64,000 bases of DNA, taken from positions 434,001 to 498,000 of the forward strand of contig NW_008481799.1 of the NCBI RefSeq assembly GCF_000365145.1. Direction: 5' to 3'. This stretch comes from Cyphellophora europaea CBS 101466 (Eukaryota; Ascomycota; Eurotiomycetes; Chaetothyriales; Cyphellophoraceae). The position numbers and the translations under genes are program-made. A model generated the notes under the pieces. That model searched no databases, was not told where the DNA came from, and worked only from the letters and a program-made list of their open reading frames with translations. Positions 22,386 to 32,682 of the stretch are shown piece by piece; positions within the stretch are counted from its first letter, which is position 1; every line of letters begins with the position of its first letter.

Positions 22386-23042
22386 ATGTCTACCACGCCC
22401 CAAGGCTTCAGCCTGTGGCCTCGCGCCGACTATGCCGAAGACCAACAATACGCTCGCACAATCCTCACCACCCACGTCCTACACCGTGGCTTCCAGACCG
22501 GCGCCACCGTTGGCCTTGTAGCTGGTGCCGCTCGGGTACTCTACAGCAGATCACGTGGCACACAATATCCTTCTACCACAACCGCCTCTGCCACATTCAC
22601 ACCATCGGCTACCCTGTCGTCCACAGCTAAGTCGCCGTATACGGTCGCCATGAAAACAATCCTCCGTTCCGCGGGCCGTAGTGGCATAATCACCTCGCTG
22701 GCCATGGGCGCTATGCTGCCGTTCTATATGCGCTCTGTGGGCGGCGATGACGCGGAGGATGTACAGTATGCGTGGCAGGATCGGGCGTACCGATTACTGT
22801 ACAACGAGGGACAAGTCAGTGTGGATCGATGGAGTGTGGCTGGGATGGCAGTGGGCGGTGCAGGTGCGTTAGTTGGCTCTGCGGGGTCGGTGCTGTCGTT
22901 GATGGGTCGATTAGGGGTTGGGAGTTTGGGCGGCGTAGTTGTCAGGGGACTGCGGGGAAGTGTCACGACTGAAGACAAGACAAAACAGCCGAAGGAAGGA
23001 GACACTGTGCTAGTCGGTGAAGGTCAGCCAATCTCCCCATAA
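22386..23042 (+). CDS. fungal hypothetical protein, Gly/Ala-rich with membrane-type segments
   Basis: A single exon of 218 residues. The N-terminus STTPQGFSLWPRADYAEDQQYARTILTTHVL is followed by Gly/Ala-rich hydrophobic stretches (TGATVGLVAGAARVLY, SGIITSLAMGAMLPFYM, VAGMAVGGAGALVGSAGSVL). These are reminiscent of Tim17/Tim22-like hairpins and of small uncharacterised fungal families. I do not recognise the family securely and assign no function. Its composition and intact reading frame argue that it is a real gene. It does not look like a cluster biosynthetic enzyme. Confidence 0.7.
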   Translation: MSTTPQGFSLWPRADYAEDQQYARTILTTHVLHRGFQTGATVGLVAGAARVLYSRSRGTQYPSTTTASATFTPSATLSSTAKSPYTVAMKTILRSAGRSGIITSLAMGAMLPFYMRSVGGDDAEDVQYAWQDRAYRLLYNEGQVSVDRWSVAGMAVGGAGALVGSAGSVLSLMGRLGVGSLGGVVVRGLRGSVTTEDKTKQPKEGDTVLVGEGQPISP

Positions 23043-24033
23043 ATCATAATGATGGCCCATTTCGGGCCGTATAAGGAAGCAATGTGCAGCGACGTGCACA
23101 TGTGATTACTCCTGTCCCCTTACATGTCAGGCTGCCCCAGATTTGCAATTGTTGACGAGCCGCTATCGAAAATACGGTATACTTCCCACCCAATTCTGCA
23201 CAAAATGCACTAGGTGAATCCCGACCAATCATAAAGGGCACTCGGCACTCCGGCGCCAACGTGCGCGGGTATCGTGGCGGGGAGAAAGGAAGGTGGATTC
23301 CAACGTCGGCAGTTTCATCAACCTCACCTCTTTACCAACTTCATCGGTTTCCACGATGTTTAGCAGACTTCCTAACAGACGTCCGTGCTGTTTCCAATGT
23401 GCCGAGCTTCATTCTCGATTTTCAAACCTTCGAACCGAGTGTGGCCGCCTGGCGGCCCCTAAAATAACACTTCTGATCGACACTATCAACAAAAGGAGTC
23501 AAGTCTGCCTAGAAACCGGAGCATTCTTCGTCTGATTGACTTTACAAGCGCGATCTCAGTCCATCTGCCGTGTTCCTGGTGGATCTTGTTCATCTGCCGT
23601 GTTCCTAGTGGGTCGTGCTCCCTTGGTAGGTCTGGATCACGAACCTCACCAGTGATGTTACAGCCCATAGGCACTCGTGAGAATATGTTACACAGGCATT
23701 CGTGAACGCGATCATGTCAACGATAACTTGGTCCCAGATCTCGTGTCGCGCGGCGCAACGGCATATCCCCCTGTGCTTATGTTCCACGGCGTCTGGCCAT
23801 TCTTCATAAGAGCGTCCATGGCGAGGGGGGAAGAACGGTGAGGACGTATCATCAACTCAAGCCTATTCACAATCGTTATTTCCTCTGGTCGAGCAGTTGT
23901 TGAATTTCCAATCTTCTCTACAAGCAGAAAATACCACCTCGGAAGTCGTCCCACAATCGCGATCGCTAGTTGCCAAACAACAGCCCTCATACTGTTCCCT
24001 TTTTTTGTTTCTAGTCGCTCGTTGCACGATACC
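23043..24033. other. intergenic with short direct repeat
   Basis: No gene is seen. A 24-base direct repeat with two mismatches (core CATCTGCCGTGTTCCT) occurs at 23562-23585 and 23591-23614. Confidence 0.5.
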
Positions 24034-27000
24034 ATGTCGTCTCATGCTCAACTTTTGAACACTTTTTTCCTATTTGCTTCCACTTTTAACACTGTCGTGG
24101 AAGCCAATCTACTACCTCGACTACTACGCAGTCCGAAAGATGTACACATATGGCCTCGAGCCTCGGCGCCGCAGCTGGATCCTGTTGTTACAGCCTACAT
24201 CCTAAGTCCAGCATGTCAAGGATACTCTTTCGAGAAGTGAGGGACGCTAATGCTCCGCAACAGGTTCATGTACAGCTTTTCGCCGTGGAGAACACATCGT
24301 TCTCAATCCACAATGACTTGACGCTGCATGTAGAGAATGCACCAACCTTTATAGACACCATTCTCACGGGTCAGCTCTAGCATCCTGCTCTGGAAAAGGA
24401 AATGTTCTAATATTTCTAAGATACTTCAACATCGTTCAGCACTTGTAAAGACGGCCTTACATCAATGTGAGAGACAGCTTTCGATGACTTTGTGGTTGCT
24501 AATGCGTTTCAGCCCCGAGCTACCAACATCCAATTCGGCATCTGCGGCTTCTGCAACCTCTACCCCAAGCATCGATCCTTCAAATGACAATCTTTTCCAA
24601 CTCGTTCTAACGCCTCAATTTACTTTCTCCAAGAGGCAGGGCAGTGGATACGTCGGCAATAATGGCCAATCCACGCAAAATTGCGCCAACGCCACGGTCT
24701 ACTCCCTATCGTCGAACGGTCAGCTATTCGCCACTAACAATGGGACAACCCTGCAGTTTGGCACTCAACCAGGTGTAACTTATGCCGACTTCACTCCAAG
24801 CGCCAATCCTGGCGTGATTACTACCTTGTTCACTATTGACACCCAGGACTCGCTGAATTGGCAAAATCAGAACTTTTACAACAATATTGCTCGCTTCTGC
24901 GTCACAACCGATGGCACCCTCCTTTCAGTCTTTGGTGATCCGAGATCTGCACCCTCTGGTTGTGGCTTCGTGACCCTGACGCTGTCGCGACTCAATAACT
25001 GCGGCGGCTTGCCTGGTCCAAGCGGGCCCCCGGGGCCCAGTGGTCCGACTGGGCCCACAGGTGTTGCTGGGCCTTCAGGACCCTCAGGAGCTTCGGGTCT
25101 ACGAGGCAGTGTCGGTCCAACCGGCCCTCAAGGTGTGCAAGGAATTCAAGGTCCGACTGGTCCGACCGGAGTCGCTGGTCCCTCAGGTCCGCAGGGCATC
25201 CAGGGCCAACAAGGCGTTCAGGGCCCACAAGGCATTCAAGGTCCAAGTGGTGCCTCGGGTCCGACTGGTCCGACTGGTCCGACTGGTGTTGCAGGTCCCT
25301 CTGGTCCACAGGGCCCGCAAGGTATCCAGGGTGTACAAGGCATTCAAGGTCCAAGTGGTGCCTCGGGTCCAACTGGTCCGACTGGTGTTGCAGGTCCCTC
25401 AGGTCCCTCTGGTCCACAGGGCCCGCAAGGTATTCAAGGTCCTACTGGGTAAGTCCGCACCAACCCGAGCCCAAACTGTATATTTACTGATTTATCACAG
25501 TCCAACTGGAGTATGCTTCCCCGTTTCCCCACAAAGATCGACAGCTAATATAGGCTTCAGGTTCAAGGCCCGCAAGGCGTGGCAGGACCCACTGGGTAAG
25601 TCTAAATTGCACAGACCGCTATTACGTACAACACTAATATACTATAGTGCTACTGGCGTACGCTATTCCACCCATCTCTCTAACGAAGCTGTTGTGACTG
25701 ATACAAACCTTAGCCGCAAGGAGTGTCCGGTGCGAGTGGTAAGTTCGACTTCTTCCCCCTCTACCCTTTGTCTCGGAACGTGTGTGCTGATCAAACAATG
25801 CAGGTTTACCTGGTGCTACGGGCGTAAGTTTCTCCCTTGAAGCTGAGATGGCGTCACCTGTCCCAGCCTGGAAACCGAGACATACTAATGTCTATTAGCC
25901 AGCAGGACCTCAAGGTAGCCAGGGACCTCAAGGACCGCAGGGTATTCAGGGAGTACAAGGAGTACAAGGAGTACAAGGAGTACAAGGAGTAGCTGGGGTG
26001 AGTACCTCCAGCATAATTTTCTACCAAGAAGATGAAAGCAGGAATCATTGCTAACTGTTGACAGCCGAGCGGAGTGCGTATCACCGTCACTTTGCAAAGT
26101 CAGAATACTGATGCTAAATCCTTTATAGCCATCCGGCCCCCAGGTTAGTCTCCGCCCAGCCATCTTGTATATCGAGCAAAGCAACTAACTTCTGAAATTT
26201 AGGGCGCGTCTGGCTTGTCAGGTGGTGAGTTTCCAATACAGGTGATCGAGAGCGGGCACTGACAGCTCTTCAGCAACCGGTGCTGCAGGTCCAACCGGTC
26301 CTCAAGGAGCACAGGTAGAGTCATTCTTCAAAGTTCCTTTTCGCAAAGCTGACAATTTGTTTAGGGTGTAGGCTACAAGCTTTTGCTGTCAAATTGCTTT
26401 ATTAACTCTACTAGATCCAAGGTCCCCAGGGTGTGGCTGGTCCCACAGGCGCTGCAGGTCCAAGCGTTAGTCAACGTATATGCCAAACAGGTGGCGATAG
26501 CTGATCGATGAACAGGGACCTCAAGGAGCTCAAGGAGTACAGGTAAGCGCGCCTTAGTGCGGTTTTGTGTCCAAGCTAACGTGATTCTTAAGGGTGTAAG
26601 AGTATTGACAAGGCGTGACTTGCCTCCGCTGACATTTCTTAGCCTCAAGGCGTTCAAGGCGTAGCTGGGCCAAGTGTAAGACATCTACCCATTTCGAGAC
26701 TTGACAGATTCTAACCACTTGACTAGGGACCTTCGTATGTTGCTTCTCCATGACCAGTAGACTTGCGCGCTAACAAAACCCCCACAGCGGCCCTCAGGGT
26801 GTACAAGTAAGATTACACTTTTTTCCACGCGACAGTCAATGCTAACGTCTTCTCTCCAGGGCGTAAGAAAACTGGAAACTTGGTCCCCAAATCCCACTGA
26901 CTCGTCTAGAATCAAGGTATACAAGGCGTAGCAGGACCAACTGGGTAAGTGCTTCGTATTGGAATCACGCAAATCCCGCAGCTGACTAGTCCCAACAGTC

Positions 27001-28249
27001 CAGCAGGCCCGCAAGGCTCAACCGGCGCAACAGATAGGTCTCCCTTATACCACTATATAGGACCTCCGTTAACTCTACTCACGTCCCCAGGGTGCTCAAG
27101 GAGTTCAAGGTGTAGCTGGACCATCCGGGTAAGGACACTTCAACTGCCTCCTAATCATCCGAAGCTGACCAAAATTCGCGCACAGCCCAGCAGGACCCCA
27201 AGGCTCAACTGGCCCATCAGGACCTCAAGGACCGCAAGGCGTGGCTGGACCAACTGGGTACGGTGTCTTTGACTCTTCCGAAGTACTCTTTACTGACACT
27301 ATTGATGTACAGCGCGACAGGAGCAACAGGTGCTACGGGTGCTACAGGTGCTACAGATATGTCACCCACAGCCCTTCATCCACAATCCTCACTAACATCA
27401 GTCTCCACGCCCTCAGGGCCCTCAAGGAATTCAAGGTGCACAAGGCGCCACCGGGTAAGCAGCAGCAACACCCTTCAACCTACCGTCATGCCTCTCAAAC
27501 ATCTCGCTGACTGACCTCTCCCTACACAGTCCCCAAGGCCCCGCAGGAGTAAGCCGAAACCCCTCAGTCACAACCCCCAGTATATCCCCACTAAGACACT
27601 CCTTAGACCACACTCTCCACCTCCTTCGCCTACACCGGCTGCTTCTCCCAGACCTGCATCGGCACGAGCTGCAGCACCTTCTCCTTCATCATCCTCGGCT
27701 CCTACGTCTTCGACACCCAGGCCGCCGGCTACGTAAGTCCGAGCCTGACGAACTCCGTCGGCAACCCGGCCGCGAGGCAGTGCGCGACTGCGTGTTTGAG
27801 TCGGGCGAATACCAAGTAAGTCGCACCTGGCCATTCTCCTCACCCTTACCCTTACCATTCATTTTGGGCTTTCCCCTTTCCAGTCTTGCCCAATGCTCTC
27901 TCGTGTTGTGGCTCAACTCCGCACCACTCCACCCCCCGGGACGTTACTAGTAATCCTACTGCTACTGCTGCCACACAATTCCGCAAAATCCGATATAAAA
28001 AAAAGCCCCCTTTTCTCCGCGCTTTGCTAACACAACACCAGTTTCTTCGGCCTCGTCAACGTCGCCGGCAGCACGACGCTGGTCAACTGCTACTGCGGCG
28101 CCAACATCATCCTCGACTCCGGCCTGACCAGCGAGGTGAACTGCGTGGCCTGTAATGGTGGGGCGGGGACGGGGACGTGCGGCAGCCCGCCGACGCTGCA
28201 GGGCATCAATCTGAATGGGTATATCGCTGTTTATGGGAGGGGGTTCTGA
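24034..28249 (+). CDS. secreted collagen-like protein with about 31 exons
   Basis: The ATG at 24034 begins a signal peptide (LLNTFFLFASTFNTVVEA). Exons at 24264-24369 and 24421-24466 and the start of 24513-25448 encode a beta-rich, NG/NT-rich extracellular domain close to fungal DUF7908. From about 25014 to 27548 about 380 residues of uninterrupted Gly-X-Y follow, rich in GPTG, GVQG and GPQG. The last two exons, 27607-27815 and 28042-28249, encode a WSC-like Cys domain (YTGCFS, CATACL, NCYCGAN, NGYIAVY). Downstream of 25448 there are 27 introns, most 47-60 bases with clear branch sites. Exons are as short as 10, 9, 8 and 3 nt, and every join keeps Gly-X-Y in register. Exon 1 ends at either 24141 or 24183 (unresolved). 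A role at the cell wall or surface is an inference. It is unlike any neighbour. Confidence 0.85.
27033..27090 (+). other. putative GA-AG intron in collagen-like gene
   Basis: The exon before it must end ...GCA ACA to keep register with GGT GCT CAA at 27091. The 58-base intron would then begin GATAGGTCTCC and end CCCCAG. Using the nearby GT (27038) leaves five extra bases and breaks the frame. Confidence 0.55.
27356..27416 (+). other. second putative GA-AG intron in collagen-like gene
   Basis: Here too the exon ends ...GCT ACA and the 61-base intron begins GATATGTCACC, with branch site ACTAACA and acceptor CCTCAG before GGC CCT CAA. Its first bases resemble those of the other GA intron. Confidence 0.55.
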
Positions 28250-28794
28250 GGGGGTCTTCAAGGGGGTGAAGATGGTGCAGGGTGGTGTTTGGGGGCATTG
28301 GTAGAGTTGAGCAGTATGACTCCGGGGGGGGGGAAGGGCTGGTGCGTGTTGTTTGCGGGATTGTGCTCGTCTGATTGCGTGATTGTGTGAGTATGTTAAA
28401 AGGCAGACTTTTGTTGTTGTGGCGGAAGTGAGGGGCAGGTCAGGGTGAGGAGAGGGTATAGTTTGGCATGGGTGATGTGCAGACAGGCATACAGCTGAGC
28501 CTGTGACAGTTTTTACTTCACCCTGTTGTTATTTACTTATTTACGCCTTTACGTTGTCACTGGTGGTGACAGTGAGGGGGCGGTTTTGCCTTGTCTTGGC
28601 AACAGTTGTTGGCGCTTTACAGTCACTCCCTGTCTACTTCACAGGCAGGTCATCGTCATGAGAACGCGGCTTGCTCTGTTAGATCTCTTGCATACACAGA
28701 TCGCTGAGCTTTGCTGCACACTTCTCATCTCTCCACCATCAGAAGCTTTGCTGTGCCGCCCATCTACACCATAGCCGACTCCAATCGCGCGAGG
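28250..28794. other. intergenic
   Basis: This holds the 3' flank of the collagen-like gene, with a run of about ten G near 28323, and the promoter of the next gene. No gene is seen. Confidence 0.45.
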
Positions 28795-30674
28795 ATGAAA
28801 GCTTCGGTCAAATCGAGCATACGCAACATGACCCAGAGGCTCCGCAACAATCGCAATCCGGTGGAAGCATCTGCGTCTTTCTCGCTGCGGACCCATCGAC
28901 TCGATTCCAGTCAAGCCACGCCCCCTGCTGCCGTGCCATCATCGGCTCACGTGGAAATGTCTCCTCGCCAAGACCAGACCACGGCTCCCCCACATCCTTC
29001 ACACCAACAACTCGGCGAGGAGCCGCCCAAGTCCAAGCTTCTCTCCTTACCACCCGAGGTCCGCCTCCATATCTTGGACTATTGTCTTGATGGCGGCATG
29101 TGCAGCACCGAGAAGTGGACTCTCGATCCTGACAGAGTATCCGACGCACAATTCAAGCAAAGCATGAATACGGTCATTTCGAGTAGCTTCCCTGTAGCCG
29201 GAAACACTGACCATTGGATGCCCGTTATCAGAGGTCGAACAGCTTGGAGTAAGGAGTACCACTTCTCTCCGCAAGTCCTTCGTGCCTGTCGACAGATGTA
29301 CCACGAAGGCAAGAGCATTCTGTACGACCGCAACGACTGGATCGCGATCATGGGCGTACCCATTGCGTGTGCAGGTGAATTCATGCACCTCGGTCGATGG
29401 GCGTGCCGCTGCCTTACCGCAGTCCATTATGCCGAAGCTTTTCCTGTTGGGAGGCACGGCAATCAATCCAATCGGGAGCCTGCAATGACAGTCACCATCA
29501 TGGGGCTGCCAGGGCCATTAGGGATCTGTATGGTCCTTCTCGAAGACGTATGGACGGCCTTTTCCTCGATCCAGCATTGCATCATGCGACAAAATCCTCC
29601 ACCGACAATGACTGGTCTCAATAGAGGGCCATTGATAAGTGTTATGGTGCATCGTGTTCGACTCCCTGGCGTCGAAATATATGACGCCGCACAGGTTGTT
29701 GCAAAGATGAACGATACGCTCTTTCCTTGGCTCGGGCGATGGATGTCGCATCTTGAGATAGATGGCAACCGCATTCCAATCGTCAAATACCACGACAACG
29801 GCATCAGTGTGCTGCCGTCATTCCAGACGTTAGACTATGGCCATCTAGCCTTATGGCAGTGGCTCACTCTATTGAGGAGGCTAGAGAGGCTTACTCATCA
29901 GATCGAAGAAGTCGGGCTCCGGCGCGTTTCGTTCCAGAGTCTGGCTTTTTTGGTCCAACAAGCTCTAGATACGATGAGAGGGATGGCTGGGCATTTGATG
30001 TTGCGGCCTCGGAATGGCCAGGATCCGTAAGTCGCTCACTATTTCGCTCTGTATGCGGTTAACCACATTTCAGATTGCATCGATTGATTGCTACCGCGGC
30101 CTGGCTTCTTGCAGGCTTCGAGATCGATACCTTGCCGAATCTCTCGCGGCACGAGCGCATCGCTATGAAGAGAAGTCAAATCTTCCTTGCCTGTGTTGCT
30201 GCTCGTTTCGGGGGTCGATCGCCCGTGCCTGTCAAGTGGGAAGTGCAAGCACTACTTCGACTCGCCATACTAGCCCATGAGATGGAAGACTATCCTCTTG
30301 CGAACTCTGCGCTACATGCTGCGGTCAGAACCAAAATTTCATTGGCCCAGACATTGTCGGTCCAAGAGCTTGAAGAACGAGTTGTACGTTCATCACTCCA
30401 ACCCCACATCGCAGATACTGACAGTGATTAGGAAGAGCACATCAAGCACTGTTTGAGCAAGGCTAGTCTTCCTGAAAGTGTAGGCACCAAAGGGTATGTA
30501 CGTCGCGGTCTCAAACCAAGCGATTTCCCTCTGCTCGTTGAGGCGTGGTCGAAGTATTCTGGCTTCGATGATGCAGTGCCGGTGCTCACGGAAACCGAGG
30601 AAGCGCACAACGTCCAGCGTATGTGGGAGGCCCTCGCAGTTCAGTGGGATGTGACGATCAAGGTTTTGCATTAG
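28795..30674 (+). CDS. F-box-like (2EXR-type) fungal protein
   Basis: Three exons, 28795-30026, 30074-30383 and 30432-30674, giving 594 residues. After a disordered Ser/Pro/Gln N-terminus of about 80 residues comes LLSLPPEVRLHILDYCL, the Leu-Pro-Pro-Glu-(V/I)-R motif that opens F-box and 2EXR domains of fungal proteins. HFSPQVLRACRQMYHEGKSILY then follows, also typical of these families (SLLRTCRQIYxEA...LY). The rest is mixed alpha/beta without a motif I know. It is probably a substrate adaptor or an uncharacterised protein of that expanded family. The first in-frame ATG is at 28795. Its TAG stop overlaps the TAA stop of the convergent Gep4 gene. Confidence 0.8.
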
Positions 30675-31366
30675 CGATGCCTTGGAGTCACTGGTAGAGG
30701 GGCGCTTCTCGAAAGGCGCTCTCGTAGGATGCGCTCAAGGATACCCTCAGCTTTGGCAAATAGGCCCCGATAGTCTGTAGCAGGCTTTACTGGATCTCTC
30801 CAGCCATCGCGGCACCAGATACTCCAACTCCCAACCTCTCGGGCGACAAGCACATCGGTGGCCAGCCGATCACCAACAAAAGCGATCTCAGCAGGATTTT
30901 CGGTAATTCCATGTTCTCTGAAATATAGCAAAACATCAGGTCCGCATAGAGGCTTCTTGCGGCCCGGTTGCTGCCGTAATACCGGTAGTCCTAGCTCTGC
31001 TTCAAGGTGTTTTGCCTCTGCCTCGTGCTCCGCAGAGCGAGTGCTGCCCGCGGTATTAGAGACGATCAGAATGCTGTGTGGTCGGCCAGCGAACTCCGGG
31101 CTGGATTTGATCTGCTCGATCTTTTGGCGATAGGCTGGATGAATGACAGCGGTCTCTGGTGGGCAGATGGTATTATCTTTGTCGAGCACGAGAGCTTTTA
31201 TCGTAGGCTTCTTCTCCGAACCGGGCAGTGAGGGAAGGACTATGCCAACGGGCAGTGGTAGAGCAAGGAGAGTTGCTATGGTGCGATGTGGTAGCAGCGA
31301 TGATGGCTCATGTAGAGCGTAGGCCAGTGTCAGGCGCAATGCAGGAAGATTCGAAAGGAGTGGCAT
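30671..31366 (-). CDS. GEP4: mitochondrial phosphatidylglycerophosphatase Gep4-like (HAD)
   Basis: A single exon of 231 residues. HAD motif I is LDKDNT (Asp62, Asp64, Thr66), motif II is IVSNTAGS, motif III Lys lies in PGRKKPLCGPD, and motif IV is FVGDRLATDVLVA. This set and the length match Gep4/PGP phosphatases, which dephosphorylate phosphatidylglycerol phosphate to phosphatidylglycerol in cardiolipin synthesis at the matrix side of the inner mitochondrial membrane. The N-terminus (LSNLPALRLTLAYALHEPSSLLPHRTIATLL) is hydrophobic and basic, consistent with import or membrane contact. It is convergent with the F-box-like gene, with stop codons overlapping by bases, and divergent from SmD3 across 286 bases. 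Confidence 0.9.
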   Translation of the reverse strand: MPLLSNLPALRLTLAYALHEPSSLLPHRTIATLLALPLPVGIVLPSLPGSEKKPTIKALVLDKDNTICPPETAVIHPAYRQKIEQIKSSPEFAGRPHSILIVSNTAGSTRSAEHEAEAKHLEAELGLPVLRQQPGRKKPLCGPDVLLYFREHGITENPAEIAFVGDRLATDVLVAREVGSWSIWCRDGWRDPVKPATDYRGLFAKAEGILERILRERLSRSAPLPVTPRHR

Positions 31367-31652
31367 GGCCAGGCAGCACGATCGACCGTGTGCCTTGACG
31401 TAGCACGTATCCCAGCACGTTCGATGAACGCTGGGATGTGTGGGCGATGAGGCACGGAATTAGTCAGGAGATAAGACACAAGGCTGCATTGTAGCCTCAC
31501 GAATTTCGACTTCGAGCGCATCTGCAATTGAGGGCCGGTCCCTCCTCCACAATACAGCCGCCTTTAGTTGTGACCAACACGACCGCCGTCGACGACTCTG
31601 ACTCTGAAAACACTTTCGAAGGACTGCGCGATCCGTCCGAACGACCGCGACC

Positions 31653-32134
31653 ATGGGCAAACTCACATCAACAATCGGCATTCCGATTAAGCTATTGAAC
31701 GAAGCGCAAGTGAGTTCAGATTTCTGGGAGATGGGCATATGCCGTTCGAATACGCACGTACTGACGCACACAGGGACATGTTGTGACACTCGAGCTCACC
31801 TCCGGACAAGTCTACCGTGGCAAGCTTCTCGAAGGTGAGGAGCAACCCTCTCGCGAAATTTCGCAAATCTACCTCGATCACAAACTAATTCTGAACTGCA
31901 GCTGAGGACAACATGAACGTCCAACTGAAAGACATCACAGCGACAGCACGAGATGGCCGAGTGTCTCATCTCGACCAGGTCTACATCCGCGGCAGCCATG
32001 TTCGCTTCATTATCGTTCCAGATATGCTACGGAATGCGCCCATGTTCCGGAGCCGTGGCACCAGAGGTCGTGGTGTTGGTCTCGCAAGAGGCAGAGCAAC
32101 CGTCATCAGAGCGAGGGCTGGAAGAAGAGGTTGA
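31653..32134 (+). CDS. SMD3: small nuclear ribonucleoprotein SmD3
   Basis: Three exons, 31653-31709, 31774-31834 and 31902-32134, giving 116 residues. The Sm1 motif (IGIPIKLLNEAQGHVVTLELTSG then VYRGKL) and Sm2 motif (VYIRGSHVRFIIVPDML) are intact, and AEDNMNVQL and NAPMF are diagnostic for the D3 paralogue. The C-terminus is an RG-rich tail (RSRGTRGRGVGLARGR), the usual site for symmetric arginine dimethylation. SmD3 is one of seven proteins in the heteroheptameric ring on U1, U2, U4 and U5 snRNAs and is needed for pre-mRNA splicing in the nucleus. Both introns fall inside the Sm fold, and joining them gives a full-length protein. Confidence 0.97.
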
Positions 32135-32682
32135 AAATCGAGCACGATGAATCATGGCAACGATGTTAAGATCAAAACCTGACAGAGCCTCAAGTGAGGG
32201 AGACCGTATGTCCCATAGCCGCCGCTTCGAGGAAACCTACGAAAATGAGATCAGAGGTAGCACTGTCCAGTCCGGTTTCGATCTACCTTCGAGCAGCGTT
32301 TGGGAAGGTGGCACCCATCAGGGTTGATCAGCCAAACCTACAGTCTGGACAGCTATACACGATGGTAGAAGAGCACGCCCGGAGTCTGGACGGAGGCTCA
32401 GATGAACAACATGACCGACGCAAAGGCGTTCAATGGCACTGAGTGCTGTTGGGAATCTGGCCAAACCCTTGAGAAGTTTATAGTGTACTCGGGCGCGAGC
32501 CATCTTGCTTACATAATAAGCGGCTTGCCGCCAAGAGCCAGACTTGAAACTGGGTGATTTCAAGTGAACAACTCTGCCATCTCTTTGCATTCATACCCCA
32601 AATCGTATTCAAAGCGTTGATCGTAGAGGGCAATCGCTAGGCCAATTGGCAAAGTCACTGGCTTCCCGCGGTGCTGATACCA
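32135..32682. other. intergenic
   Basis: No gene or notable repeat is seen. Confidence 0.45.

Larger units (their letters stand above)
25014..27548 (+). repeat. Gly-X-Y coding repeat split into 26 exons
   Basis: Exon ends read from the sequence after 25448: 25501-25510, 25561-25595, 25648-25657, 25714-25738, 25804-25823, 25899-25997, 26065-26073, 26129-26143, 26203-26224, 26274-26314, 26365-26367, 26415-26465, 26516-26542, 26593-26595, 26643-26675, 26727-26734, 26788-26806, 26860-26862, 26910-26944, 26999-27032, 27091-27128, 27186-27257, 27313-27355, 27417-27454, 27530-27548. Joined, they give Gly at every third residue without exception. Internal tandem units include GGAGTACAA repeated near 25950-25989. 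Confidence 0.8.

Noticed and set aside
24237..24263. 27-base GTGAGG...CAACAG intron after the collagen gene's first exon
   Set aside because: It is too short for a fungal intron and gives the wrong phase; donors at 24142 or 24184 with the same acceptor keep the frame.
24992..25417. Minus-strand open frame opposite the collagen exon
   Set aside because: It is antisense of a low-complexity repeat, with no start context or domain.
25040..25840. Long plus-strand open frame rich in Val/Arg/Leu across the collagen region
   Set aside because: It is the shifted frame of the Gly-X-Y repeat and ignores clear splice sites; the Gly-X-Y frame explains the sequence.
25014..27548. CRISPR-like regular spacing of repeats and spacers
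   Set aside because: The alternation of short repeats and 50-base segments is exons and introns of the collagen-like gene, with splice signals and branch sites.
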